From assembly GCA_964017185.1 (NCBI GenBank), contig OZ024872.1, positions 61,621,817-61,685,816 of the forward strand: a stretch of 64,000 nucleotides of DNA. The letters are read 5' to 3'. The DNA comes from Rugalucina vietnamica (Eukaryota; Mollusca; Bivalvia; Lucinida; Lucinidae). A model generated the notes under the pieces. That model did not search any database, was not told where the DNA came from, and saw only the letters and a list, made by a program, of their open reading frames with translations. Below are positions 45,201 to 48,083 of this stretch, in pieces (the first letter of the stretch is position 1; each line of letters starts with the position of its first letter). A program made the position numbers and the translations under genes.

Positions 45201-47843
45201 TCTCACAGTGTGAACTATATAAAATGTATAGGATTTATGGGATACATAGGATTCATGGTAGGGGATCAGTTTTTAAACCTACCATCTGCCCCACAGAGAC
45301 AGTGTTTTGTGTTAGGATCATGATCAGGCTGCCCCCTCTGTCGCCGGATATAGTCCATGATCTTGTGTTCTCCCTCCCCGGGGACGTTGGCGTCCGACAG
45401 GATCACCTTAATGTTCTTCCAGCCTGGGTCGTTGTTCAGCCTGTCATGAATGTAGAACCTCAGACAGTTGGCCAGCCGAAACATAAATGGTGTGCCCTAC
45501 AAAACAAATGGAATCTGAATGGGCTATGGTTAAAAACTAAAAATAATAATCTTACTTGTCTGAACAGTCAGCACTGTTTTAACAACCACATAGATGAATT
45601 ATGTGATGGTGCATTATGAAGATGATAAACTAAAACATTCCTGCCTGTTGAGGTTATTAAATTTCATCCAACAAACTTTCACACCTTTAGCCAGATTTGA
45701 AATTCTAACATATATGATGTTGAGGTGGTATTGTCAATTTGATGTTGAGGTGGTATTGTCAATTTGATGTTTCACCAGTAAACTATTCTGATCTGACAAA
45801 AAGACAAAAATCTGAAGGCAACATGCAGACTTACAGGAGTGATACAATTACTGTCAAACTTTTCTCCAGGAGGTTTCTCTGGGGGCAAGGCATAACCTTT
45901 CTGTGCCATCTCTATTCTAGCTTTGGATATCTCCTCGGCCTTTTCACTAGAAAACAGAGAAATGAACACTTTCATGAGAAACCCTACAGATTTACTCTAT
46001 CCTCGTTTCTGTTATTTAGAATCCTGTTTAGTGAAGTAGTGAAAGCCATGTTATAAATATTTTACAAGCAAATTAACAACATTTCACTCATCTGTGAGGA
46101 TAAATATTATTTAAATGATCAAAAAAGAATAAGACTGTTATTAAACAATAAAAAACATGAAAAAACCAGCTCCAGAATCTTTCTTTTTTCTTTCTTCGCA
46201 CCCAGAGTCGATCAATTTCTGATCATCACCTCAGGTACTTACTGTGTAGTAAGAAAATATTAGTAATGTAGTTATAAATTCAAAAATTGTTTCAAAAATT
46301 AGAACACAAAATCTTATTTTCTCATCCTGACCACACGGAAATCTTAAAATATGAGCCTTCTCATGGGAAAGCCAACAATCTGCATAGGCAAAAACAAAGG
46401 CGCAGATCAGCTTCGTGGTAACCGCGAAGCTGATCAGCGCCTTTGTTTTAGCTACTCGGATAGTACAATTCCTCCTCTACTTCACTCCAAAATTTCAAGC
46501 TTCTACCTCTTTTCTGTGACTGTACAGGTCGATTTGTGTCGGACCTGGTCGGAAATCACATTGTTGTTTTTCCCATGAGGCGGCTCATATGTTTACTTAC
46601 ACAGATTCTTTTGAGGCCCTGAATCTTCTTGATCTTTGTTGATTCATCTTGGCCCTTGGAGCCTGAAAAATATCATTGTAGTTGTAGGCGAGACAGGTAC
46701 ACAAGTTACATTGGCATCACTAAACTGAATGGACTCACCTCGGTGAAATAGATCCTAGATAAGGCAAATTCAACTGATTTGTTGCAAAGATAAGTTTTAT
46801 GAAGGCTTTATGTACAGTAATGGCTGTAACAGTCACATTAAGTAACCATTACGAAAACACGCCCATGCAATAAACAGAATTTAGTTTAGCTTTAAAAAAT
46901 GAAAATTTTCAGCTAAAAAATTTTGATATTTTTCTTATCTTTGCTCAAAACATAGATTGTGGGTACACGTTAGAACCGCCTCGGCGAGGCGGTTCTAACG
47001 AGTACCCACAATCTATGTTTTGGAGCAAAAATAAGAAAAATAGGTATACCCCTGCATACCCCAGTTTTGCTATATGAAAGTGGGGTTCAAGGGGGTATAC
47101 ATTACACGGACATGTTTTCGTGATGCAGTTACAGTTGGATCTAAACGCTCTAAATTGTTAGTTATTGAATTTTTGCTGGTAGCCTTCTAGCTCTTTTTTA
47201 AAATGAAAGGCTTGGCTTTTGTCATTCAAGACAAAAGAACCATCATTCCAACCTACCACCCCATCAATAGCCATATAGAGCAGCCTTCTAGGTCTAACCA
47301 CAGAGAATAATCTGTCAATGTATTCAAAGATCAACACCATCATCTCTTCCTCGTTCTTTGGAGCTGGTCTAGAAAAGAAAATAGCAATCATTTTATGAAT
47401 CAATATATTTGAGTTGTGCTATGATTCTATAGTAAATGTGAAAAGAAAATAATTTTATTTCAATATGATAACTTAATAAGTACAGAAACAAATTTTCAAT
47501 GTGACCCTTATGAGGTTCTTATTTCAGCTAGGTCATAAGAATACCATCATTGGTATATATGAAAACAAAAGTGCAGAAAAGTTACGCAGCAAATGTTACG
47601 CTAATATAAATCTACGCATGATAGTACAATGTCTGTGGTGTGTCAAATAAAATCTCAAAGAGAAGTTTCATTTTATAACAGAGATCTAGCTATGGCTTAA
47701 AACACATGTACTTACTTATCTTCCGGATGTGTACAGGGGTGAATAATGCCATTCATATCAAGGTAGAGGTTGTCAAACTCAATGTTGTTAGGATTGGGCT
47801 GACTACTGTCCACTGGAACTTTCACACCATTAACATCTTTAGG
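7950..47843 (-). CDS. XRN2: XRN2, nuclear 5'-3' exoribonuclease (28 exons seen, both ends incomplete)
   Basis: Twenty-eight coding blocks join in order and in phase at GT-AG boundaries (listed separately) to give about 822 codons that align along metazoan XRN2 (human protein 950 residues). XRN2/Rat1 is the nuclear processive 5'-to-3' exoribonuclease acting in transcription termination ('torpedo'), rRNA/snoRNA trimming and RNA turnover. Visible hallmarks are [10 protein letters not shown] near the start, [10 protein letters not shown], the GADADLIML active-site run, a CCHC zinc knuckle, the [16 protein letters not shown] core segment and a basic, glycine-rich tail. Absent are the start Met and first ~25 residues (upstream of 47843) and the extreme C-terminus (left of 7950). 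The gene spans at least 39.9 kb; four introns exceed 2.5 kb because of single large transposon insertions. Splice predictions are by eye; family identity is very secure. Confidence 0.97.
8230..8769. mobile_element. TTAA-flanked MITE
   Basis: TTAAGGTCAGGGTGTTGTAA at the left is mirrored by TTACAACACCCTGACCTTAA at the right. The TTAA at both ends suggests a piggyBac-type non-autonomous element, but the termini are not a classic piggyBac sequence. An 84-codon open frame inside has no hallmark. Confidence 0.75.
8930..9600. repeat. Degenerate CCATGGTAAACC word-rich region
   Basis: Variants of ACCATGGTAAACC, ACCATGATAAAC, TACCATGAAC and CCAGG recur irregularly without a fixed period. It looks like an eroded minisatellite. 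Antisense open frames here are rejected as by-products. Confidence 0.45.
10030..10200 (-). repeat. tRNA-derived SINE
   Basis: The reverse strand has a clear B box in GGTCCTGGGTTCGATCCTGG and a head GTGTTATGATTAGAGTGCCC, then a non-tRNA body (ACCAAAGACATTAAAAGTGG...). No tRNA acceptor pairing checked; classified as SINE. Confidence 0.7.
10343..11913 (+). mobile_element. HINE-like element, family 3 (151-bp tandem core)
   Basis: Left end ACTAGAATTGTCAGAGGATC forms a GTCAGA/TCTGAC hairpin followed by TATAGCCCCGCTT. The core is about nine units of ~151 bp with CAACAATCCCAAGCTAGATC and GAGATATTGAGCGGAAACGA. An (ACGGAAT/ACGGAACC) minisatellite follows, and the right end is a hairpin TATAGCCCCACTT / AAGCGGGGCTATA. 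Flanked by A on both sides. Confidence 0.85.
11914..12600. other. Unassigned stretch in XRN2 intron 27
   Basis: Overlapping open frames on both strands at 11996-12283 show no family motif. No element ends recognised. Confidence 0.35.
12602..12837 (+). mobile_element. MITE family A copy 6
   Basis: 236 bp, near-consensus; hairpin arms CAGCTTCGTGG / CCGCGAAGCTG contain one unpaired change. Flanks (AATT / ACGT) do not match, so the target duplication is lost here. Confidence 0.9.
12955..13189 (+). mobile_element. MITE family A copy 7
   Basis: TGAGCCGCACCGTGAGAAAA to CGTGGCTCA, flanked by AAAT on both sides. Hairpin arms CAGCTTCGCAG / CTGCGAAGCTG. It lies 118 bp from copy 6 in the same orientation. 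Confidence 0.9.
13190..14060. other. Unassigned intronic sequence
   Basis: A/T-rich DNA immediately downstream of XRN2 visible exon 27. No exon, TIR or tandem repeat recognised. Confidence 0.4.
14061..14198 (-). CDS. XRN2: XRN2 visible exon 27
   Basis: 138 nt between TTTGTTTCAG and GTAATG. It completes Val and encodes [20 protein letters not shown] then [20 protein letters not shown] and ANRMV with two bases of Arg. P..VLKP.D.......RP.LG.....R matches human AAVLKPSDWEKSSNGRQWKPQLGFNRD in layout, just before the unstructured tail. Confidence 0.94.
14600..14730 (-). repeat. Possible tRNA-derived SINE fragment
   Basis: The reverse strand contains a B-box-like GGTTCAAATCTC preceded by a loosely tRNA-like head. 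Weak evidence only. Confidence 0.3.
14870..15787. mobile_element. hAT-type foldback with iterated CTTTGCCGAAAA words
   Basis: 918 bp flanked by the perfect 8-bp duplication GGTATAGA (14862-14869 and 15788-15795). Left arm repeats CACTTTGCCGAAAA, CACTTCGCCGAAAAG, ATTTCGCCGAAACG; right arm carries the inverted words (TTCGGCGAAGTGTC). Interior is A/T-rich without a transposase. Confidence 0.85.
16060..16185. mobile_element. Fragment of a related word-repeat foldback
   Basis: GGCGAAACGATCCAGGACGA, GCGAAACGACCGACC, GGCGAACGACCCACC and GGCAAAACGACCTGG succeed one another, the same style as the 14870-15787 arms but with a different word. No opposite arm found. Confidence 0.5.
16273..16485 (+). other. 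Unrecognised 70-codon open frame
   Basis: ATG-initiated frame inside the 5.8-kb element, with an Arg/Cys-containing middle ([13 protein letters not shown]). It might be a remnant of element coding sequence; no domain is recognised and it may be chance. Confidence 0.2.
16884..19408. mobile_element. Probable hAT-like TIR element
   Basis: TAGGGGTGAGTATCG at the left and CGGTATACCGTTACACCCTTA at the right are imperfect inverted ends, both followed inward by repeated CGTATCGCAATA / ATACCGGTAT words. Flanks GCATCCAG and GCATCCAC agree in 7 of 8 bases. No transposase recognised. Confidence 0.5.
17581..18722. mobile_element. 1.1-kb TIR element nested in the previous one
   Basis: TACTCATGTCCAATGAAAAC and GTACCAC at the left are inverted at the right as GTGGTACGTTTTCATTGGAC and ATTAGTA, ~29 bp with one mismatch. 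The interior is CpG-rich and noncoding. Confidence 0.7.
20268..20503 (+). mobile_element. MITE family A copy 8
   Basis: 236 bp, TGAGCCGCCTCATGGGAAAA to GAGGCGGCTCA, flanked by ATTT on both sides. It ends 50 nt from the donor of XRN2 visible exon 26. Confidence 0.92.
20553..20621 (-). CDS. XRN2: XRN2 visible exon 26
   Basis: 69 nt between TGATTTCAG and GTAAGT. It completes Ala and encodes [20 protein letters not shown] then GA and two bases of Val. V.F.DPQ.....FKA..L.GA is conserved. A palindromic MITE lies 50 nt into the next intron; the preceding 4.5-kb intron is filled by the nested HINE-like block. Confidence 0.95.
21666..24720 (+). mobile_element. HINE-like element, family 4 (outer copy), nested in family 7
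   Basis: Left end ACTAGAAAAAGTGCCTTGAG with a GTGCCT/AGGCAC hairpin, then GTATACCCCCGGC. Core units of ~180 bp contain CCTATAGGGTACCTATAGTC and CACCCCCGGGCATGGACC. Right end: (ACGAACTA)n minisatellite, then TATACCCGTCGGCATAAATG and CCGGGGGTATA. A second copy of itself is inserted at 22453-23968. Confidence 0.87.
22453..23968 (+). mobile_element. HINE-like element, family 4 (inner copy), nested in the outer copy
   Basis: A complete second element, from ACTAGAAAAAGTGCC to GCCGGGGGTATA, sits inside one core unit of the outer copy. Removing it rejoins CTCATAGAA with ACAAAGCCAACCC, exactly the unit sequence seen in neighbouring repeats, so insertion occurred between two A residues without a target duplication. 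Confidence 0.87.
25129..25185 (-). CDS. XRN2: XRN2 visible exon 25
   Basis: 57 nt between ATGATTTCAG and GTAAGT. Only one frame is open; it completes Glu and encodes [18 protein letters not shown] with two bases of Ala. SP.P.L.D...N aligns with human SPVPMLRDLTQNTVVS. Confidence 0.92.
25201..26136. mobile_element. Mariner-type MITE with X-box-like motifs
   Basis: GGTCATTCAAAAAGTAATGC near the left is mirrored by GCATTGCTTATTGAATGACC near the right, TA-bounded, as in mariner TIRs. No transposase. It carries GTTGCTTAGCAAC (25348-25360), a half-changed copy (25549), GTTGCTTGGCAAC (25610-25622) and GTTGCTAAGCAAC (25976-25988). Confidence 0.75.
26476..26555 (-). CDS. XRN2: XRN2 visible exon 24 (found by phase requirement)
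   Basis: 80 nt between TTCTTATAG and GTAAGT, encoding [20 protein letters not shown] then FVVLTG and two bases of Glu. Exons 23 and 25 do not join in phase directly and relatives have ~30 residues between them; this block supplies them with the exact phase, matching the human ELCHGIQGKFSLDEEAIL region in pattern. The acceptor is TAG rather than CAG. Confidence 0.88.
26932..27032 (-). CDS. XRN2: XRN2 visible exon 23
   Basis: 101 nt between TTGTTTTCAG and GTAAACC. It completes Lys and encodes [20 protein letters not shown] then [13 protein letters not shown], ending in phase 0. RN..G.D.LFV...HP corresponds to the human RRNSLGGDVLFVGKHHPL region. Confidence 0.94.
27243..28028. mobile_element. 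hAT-type foldback with iterated ATTCGAATATTCG words
   Basis: 786 bp with ends TAAGGATGGGAACGAAT / ATTCGTTCCCATCCTTA and a perfect 8-bp duplication CTATTAAG (27235-27242, 28029-28036). Both arms are built of GAATATTCG repeats. It contains a piece of MITE family A (27378-27437). Confidence 0.87.
27378..27437 (+). mobile_element. MITE family A core fragment
   Basis: Only the central hairpin remains (ATGCGAAAACATAGGCGCC ... GCGTCTTTGTTTTTAC) with several changes, lying inside the 27243-28028 element. Confidence 0.55.
28114..28197 (-). CDS. XRN2: XRN2 visible exon 22
   Basis: 84 nt between GCATTTTCAG and GTGAGT. It completes Gly and encodes [20 protein letters not shown] then PDLTLAE and one base of Lys. 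VALLPF.DE.RL..AL..VYP.LT is the standard continuation. Confidence 0.96.
28484..28556 (-). CDS. XRN2: XRN2 visible exon 21
   Basis: 73 nt between TTTGTTTCAG and GTAGGC. It encodes [20 protein letters not shown] then YAWQ and one base of Gly. [20 protein letters not shown] is a family signature. Confidence 0.97.
28740..28935. other. A/T-rich intronic stretch
   Basis: Contains short inverted words (ACTCTATTGG, AGAGTAATAAATTACTCT) but no definable element ends. Confidence 0.3.
29039..29273 (+). mobile_element. MITE family A copy 9
   Basis: Hairpin arms CAGCTTCGCAG / CTGCGAAGCTG are intact; terminal bases have diverged (TGAACCCCCACATCAG left, CACGCACAGGCTA right). It ends 24 bp from the donor of XRN2 visible exon 20. 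Confidence 0.85.
29298..29387 (-). CDS. XRN2: XRN2 visible exon 20
   Basis: 90 nt (30 codons) between TTTTTCCAG and GTAAGT. It encodes [20 protein letters not shown] then [10 protein letters not shown], matching the FKP.EQLM.V.P........W..LM.D. block. A palindromic MITE starts 25 nt into the downstream intron. Confidence 0.96.
29817..29924 (-). CDS. XRN2: XRN2 visible exon 19
   Basis: 108 nt (36 codons) between ACATTTCAG and GTAAGT. It encodes [20 protein letters not shown] then [29 protein letters not shown] is the conserved XRN signature that contributes to the substrate channel. Confidence 0.97.
30257..30483 (+). mobile_element. MITE family A copy 10
   Basis: TGAGCTGGCACATGAGAAAT to GATGTGGCTCA. 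The left hairpin arm is shortened (AGATCAGTAAATGTGCAGC). It ends 30 bp from the donor of XRN2 visible exon 18. Confidence 0.85.
30514..30564 (-). CDS. XRN2: XRN2 visible exon 18
   Basis: 51 nt (17 codons) between CTGTTTCAG and GTAAAT. It encodes [17 protein letters not shown], matching the universal [15 protein letters not shown] block. A palindromic MITE lies 31 nt into the downstream intron. Confidence 0.97.
30890..31115 (-). repeat. tRNA-derived SINE
   Basis: The reverse strand has an A-box-like GTGGTGTAATGGATAGAG and a B box GCGGGTTCGAAACCTGGC, then a non-tRNA body reaching roughly 30890. Interpreted as a SINE rather than a tRNA gene. Confidence 0.7.
31311..31395 (-). CDS. XRN2: XRN2 visible exon 17
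   Basis: 85 nt between CTCTCTGCAG and GTGAGG. It completes Lys and encodes [20 protein letters not shown] then DIAFRHQV, ending in phase 0. LWE.G.K.RYYK.KFD is the diagnostic restart of the conserved C-terminal XRN core. Confidence 0.96.
31560..31787 (-). mobile_element. MITE family A copy 11 (reverse)
   Basis: TGAGCCTGTGCGTGAGAAAA to TGTGGCTCA with ATTT on both sides. It lies 164 bp upstream of the acceptor of XRN2 visible exon 17. Confidence 0.88.
31788..32445. other. Unassigned intronic sequence
   Basis: A/T-rich; no exon or element ends recognised. Confidence 0.4.
32446..32513 (-). CDS. XRN2: XRN2 visible exon 16 (acidic linker)
   Basis: 68 nt between AATTTTAG and GTATGT. It encodes [20 protein letters not shown] then DV and two bases of Lys, equivalent to the human GIKRKAEDSDSEPEPEDNV acidic segment. 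Confidence 0.92.
32805..33014 (-). CDS. XRN2: XRN2 visible exon 15 (low-complexity linker)
   Basis: 210 nt (70 codons) between TGCTTTCAG and GTAAGA. It starts [20 protein letters not shown] and runs through a Ser/Asn/Gly-rich stretch to [13 protein letters not shown]. Human XRN2 has a similar F.PSGILTPHALGSRNSP segment. It is the least conserved internal part; the frame is fixed by its neighbours. Confidence 0.9.
33327..33374 (-). CDS. XRN2: XRN2 visible exon 14 (basic linker)
   Basis: 48 nt (16 codons) between TCTTTACAG and GTGAGT. It encodes [16 protein letters not shown], the strongly basic stretch that in XRN2 precedes the low-complexity linker; human has RRRQKEKRKRMKR here. Confidence 0.9.
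33419..33617 (-). mobile_element. MITE family A copy 12 (reverse, one end missing)
   Basis: Starts inside the element at GACCAGGTCTGACACAAACC and ends GCGAAGGCTCTGA. Hairpin arms CAGCTGTGCAG / CTGCACAGCTG are perfectly paired yet differ from other copies. It lies 44 bp upstream of the acceptor of XRN2 visible exon 14. Confidence 0.85.
33846..33895 (-). CDS. XRN2: XRN2 visible exon 13
   Basis: 50 nt between TTGTTGCAG and GTAAAAA. It completes Glu and encodes [16 protein letters not shown], ending in phase 0. LGEVED.IFKKR is conserved in XRN2. Confidence 0.94.
34323..34380 (-). CDS. XRN2: XRN2 visible exon 12
   Basis: 58 nt between TTGTTACAG and GTAAAT. It encodes [19 protein letters not shown] and one base of Glu. 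GYLT.SG.V.L.RVQ is the expected continuation of exon 11. Confidence 0.94.
35004..36811. mobile_element. Foldback element with GATACGGTACCGTATC palindromic units
   Basis: Left arm (to ~35204): AAGGCAGTGGCTAGGGATAC, then GATACGGTACCGTATC three times separated by GGCTA spacers, TATATCGGAAATGGC and ATTGCAAGTATCCTA. The right arm (36608-36811) is its inverse. Between them is an open frame at 35810-36112 without a known domain, ending in a TATC microsatellite. Confidence 0.8.
35997..36036. repeat. (TATC)10 microsatellite
   Basis: Ten uninterrupted TATC units at the end of an open frame. Confidence 0.95.
36898..37857 (+). mobile_element. HINE-like element, family 5 copy 1
   Basis: Left end ATAAGAGCTGTCGCAGGACA with a GCTGTC/GACAGC hairpin, then GTAGCTCGCCTG. 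Tandem ~165-bp units contain GTGACCTTGACCTCAAGGTC and CAAGAGATATAGACTTA. An (ACGCCG)n minisatellite follows, then a CCTGTACTTTCGTACAGG hairpin and CAGGCGAGCTA. Confidence 0.82.
38726..38961 (+). mobile_element. MITE family A copy 13
   Basis: 236 bp, TGAGCCGCCTCATGGGAAAA to AAGGTGGCTCA, flanked by ATATTT on both sides. It ends 91 bp from the donor of XRN2 visible exon 11. Confidence 0.92.
39053..39110 (-). CDS. XRN2: XRN2 visible exon 11
   Basis: 58 nt between CTATTCCAG and GTAAGT. It completes Arg and encodes [19 protein letters not shown], ending in phase 0. The following 4.7-kb intron is mostly a TTA-flanked TIR element. Confidence 0.95.
39335..39420 (-). repeat. Possible tRNA-derived SINE head
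   Basis: The reverse strand GGTTGCCTTGTGGTAGAGCA ... GGGGATTCAATCC resembles A and B boxes. Weak. Confidence 0.4.
39542..39621 (-). CDS. XRN2: XRN2 visible exon 10
   Basis: 80 nt between TTATTCCAG and GTGAGA. It encodes [20 protein letters not shown] then LPSLEI and two bases of Arg. [23 protein letters not shown] is one of the most conserved XRN signatures and contributes the second pair of metal-binding Asp residues. Confidence 0.97.
39663..39779. repeat. Long hairpin
   Basis: GTCAGGTATGGATAGACAAA and TCTGTCCCAAGGGTCAC are mirrored by GTGACCCGAGGGACAGA and TTTGTCTATCCATACCTTAC. Arms ~48 bp with few mismatches. Confidence 0.8.
39780..40268. other. Unassigned CpG-containing intronic stretch
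   Basis: Probably part of the element carrying the 39663-39779 hairpin, but its ends could not be defined. Confidence 0.3.
40269..40837. mobile_element. Foldback MITE with ~175-bp arms
   Basis: TACTGTCTGAACACCATCTT and CAGAAACTGCATTTTTCG at the left mirror CGAAAAATGCAGTTTCTG and AAGATGGTGTTCAAACAGTA at the right; pairing continues through AAAGTGCCACAAAAA / TTTTTGTGGCACTTT. TA at both ends suggests a Tc1/mariner-type target. Confidence 0.82.
40978..41103 (-). CDS. XRN2: XRN2 visible exon 9
   Basis: 126 nt (42 codons, phase 0 at both ends) between CTATTTCAG and GTAACT. It encodes [20 protein letters not shown] and [20 protein letters not shown], matching the XRN segment with [14 protein letters not shown]. 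Confidence 0.96.
41362..41598 (+). mobile_element. MITE family A copy 14
   Basis: TGAGCCGTGTCGTAAGAAAA to GTGTCGCGGCTCA. Hairpin arms CAGCTTCGCAG / CTGCGAAGCTG. It ends 34 bp from the donor of XRN2 visible exon 8. Confidence 0.9.
41633..41682 (-). CDS. XRN2: XRN2 visible exon 8 (end of zinc knuckle)
   Basis: 50 nt between TTGTTGTAG and GTGAGA. It completes Gly and encodes [16 protein letters not shown], ending in phase 0. With exon 7 it forms C-x2-C-x4-H-x4-C ([14 protein letters not shown]). A palindromic MITE lies 35 nt into the downstream intron. Confidence 0.95.
41928..44246. mobile_element. pogo/Tigger-like TIR element, interrupted
   Basis: TACAGGACAGACCCGCTATA at the left and TATAACGGGTCTGAAGTGTA at the right are imperfect inverted ends (core CAGACCCGYTATAMCGCG), TA-bounded. 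It holds poly-A tracts, an A/T-rich middle without transposase and a nested HINE-like element (42932-44050). It accounts for most of XRN2 intron 7. Confidence 0.62.
42932..44050 (+). mobile_element. HINE-like element, family 5 copy 2
   Basis: Same left end as copy 1 (ATAAGAGCTGTCGCAGGACA). Tandem units of ~165-170 bp carry perfect TGACCTTGACCTCAAGGTCA at 43007, 43314, 43482 and 43818. A (GACGCG)n and ACGTAA minisatellite precedes the degenerate right end GCAGGTGAGCTA. Confidence 0.82.
44279..44368 (-). CDS. XRN2: XRN2 visible exon 7 (start of zinc knuckle)
   Basis: 90 nt between TTTTCTCCAG and GTATGAAC. It encodes [18 protein letters not shown] then [11 protein letters not shown] and one base of Gly. 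LATHEP.F.IIRE is invariant in the family. The first two Cys of the metazoan XRN2 CCHC knuckle are here. A pogo-like TIR element ends 32 nt downstream of the donor side. Confidence 0.96.
44567..44873. mobile_element. Small MITE with AAAGGGGCAC ends
   Basis: AAAGGGGCACTTTTG at the left and CAGGTGCCCCTTT at the right are short inverted ends around a noncoding body. Confidence 0.6.
44972..44989 (-). CDS. XRN2: XRN2 visible exon 6, an 18-nt microexon with a catalytic Asp
   Basis: Eighteen nucleotides between TTTGATTTCAG and GTAAGTGG complete an Ala codon and encode DLIML plus the first base of Gly. Without it the reading frame is kept, but A-D-L-I-M-L would be lost from GADADLIMLG. By counting from the expected start, its Asp matches human Asp235, the residue commonly mutated to inactivate XRN2. 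Flanking introns are 293 and 603 nt. Confidence 0.93.
   Translation of the reverse strand: MTSLC
45283..45496 (-). CDS. XRN2: XRN2 visible exon 5 (GEGEHK and first half of GADAD)
   Basis: 214 nt between TTTTGTAG and GTAGGT, the largest exon seen. It encodes [20 protein letters not shown], then a block with [20 protein letters not shown] and [10 protein letters not shown], ending on the first base of the next Ala codon. GEGEHK holds a metal-binding Glu; the trailing Asp is the first Asp of GADAD. The catalytic motif continues in an 18-nt exon. Confidence 0.97.
45716..45771. repeat. 28-bp tandem duplication
   Basis: GATGTTGAGGTGGTATTGTC plus AATTT occurs twice in direct succession in an XRN2 intron, 64 bp from visible exon 4. 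Confidence 0.85.
45835..45946 (-). CDS. XRN2: XRN2 visible exon 4
   Basis: 112 nt between TTTTCTAG and GTAAGT. The first base completes Val; it then encodes [20 protein letters not shown], a variable lysine-rich linker, then [17 protein letters not shown], ending in phase 0. FDSNCITPG is conserved across XRN proteins. Confidence 0.94.
46352..46587 (+). mobile_element. MITE family A copy 15
   Basis: TGAGCCTTCTCATGGGAAAG to GAGGCGGCTCA, flanked by ATAT on both sides. It ends 13 nt inside the intron after XRN2 visible exon 3, so it nearly touches the 5' splice site. Confidence 0.92.
46601..46662 (-). CDS. XRN2: XRN2 visible exon 3
   Basis: 62 nt between TTTTTCAG and GTAAGT. It encodes [20 protein letters not shown] and two bases of a Val codon. 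[14 protein letters not shown] is the invariant XRN block that contacts the RNA 5' phosphate. A palindromic MITE begins 13 nt inside the downstream intron. Confidence 0.95.
46829..47130. mobile_element. Small TIR element with central palindrome
   Basis: GTAACCATTACGAAAACACG at the left pairs loosely with GTTTTCGTGATGCAGTTAC at the right. A strong palindrome at ~46946-47022 (ACATAGATTGTGGGTAC, GTTAGAACCGCCTCG arms) sits in the middle. Confidence 0.65.
47257..47368 (-). CDS. XRN2: XRN2 visible exon 2
   Basis: 112 nt between TTTTCTAG and GTAGGT. The first base completes the Lys codon from the previous exon; the exon ends in phase 0. It encodes [19 protein letters not shown] then [18 protein letters not shown], a nearly invariant XRN1/XRN2 segment with the VRPR...AIDGVAP active-site basic and acidic residues continued in the next exon. 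Confidence 0.96.
47716..47843 (-). CDS. XRN2: XRN2 visible exon 1 (N-terminal active-site acidic residues)
   Basis: 128 nt, starts in phase 0 after TTTATTTCAG and ends after two bases of a Lys codon before GTAAGT. It encodes [14 protein letters not shown] through [18 protein letters not shown], the strongly conserved N-terminal XRN block with the first catalytic acidic residue (Asp of LDMNG). The 3' splice site lies only 11 nt from the end of a palindromic MITE (47855-48083). The preceding exon, expected to encode MGVPAFFRWL-type sequence, was not found up to 64000. Confidence 0.96.
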
Positions 47844-47854
47844 CTGAAATAAAT

Positions 47855-48083
47855 TGAGCCGTGTCATGAGAAAACCAACAATGTGGTTTTTGAACAGGTC
47901 CACCACATACCGAGCTGTACTAGCACAGAAGATTGCTAGAGGCTGGAAGTATTAGATTTAGAAAGAAGAGTGATTGCACTATCCGTGTAGCAAAAACAAA
48001 GGCGCTGATCAACTTTGCAGTTACTGCAAAGCTGATCTGCGCCTTTGTTTTCCCATATGCAAATTGTCTCATGACGTGGCTCA
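47855..48083 (-). mobile_element. MITE family A copy 16 (reverse), abutting an XRN2 acceptor
   Basis: TGAGCCGTGTCATGAGAAAA to GACGTGGCTCA, flanked by AATT on both sides. Hairpin arms CAACTTTGCAG / CTGCAAAGCTG. Only 11 nt separate it from visible exon 1 of XRN2. Confidence 0.92.
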
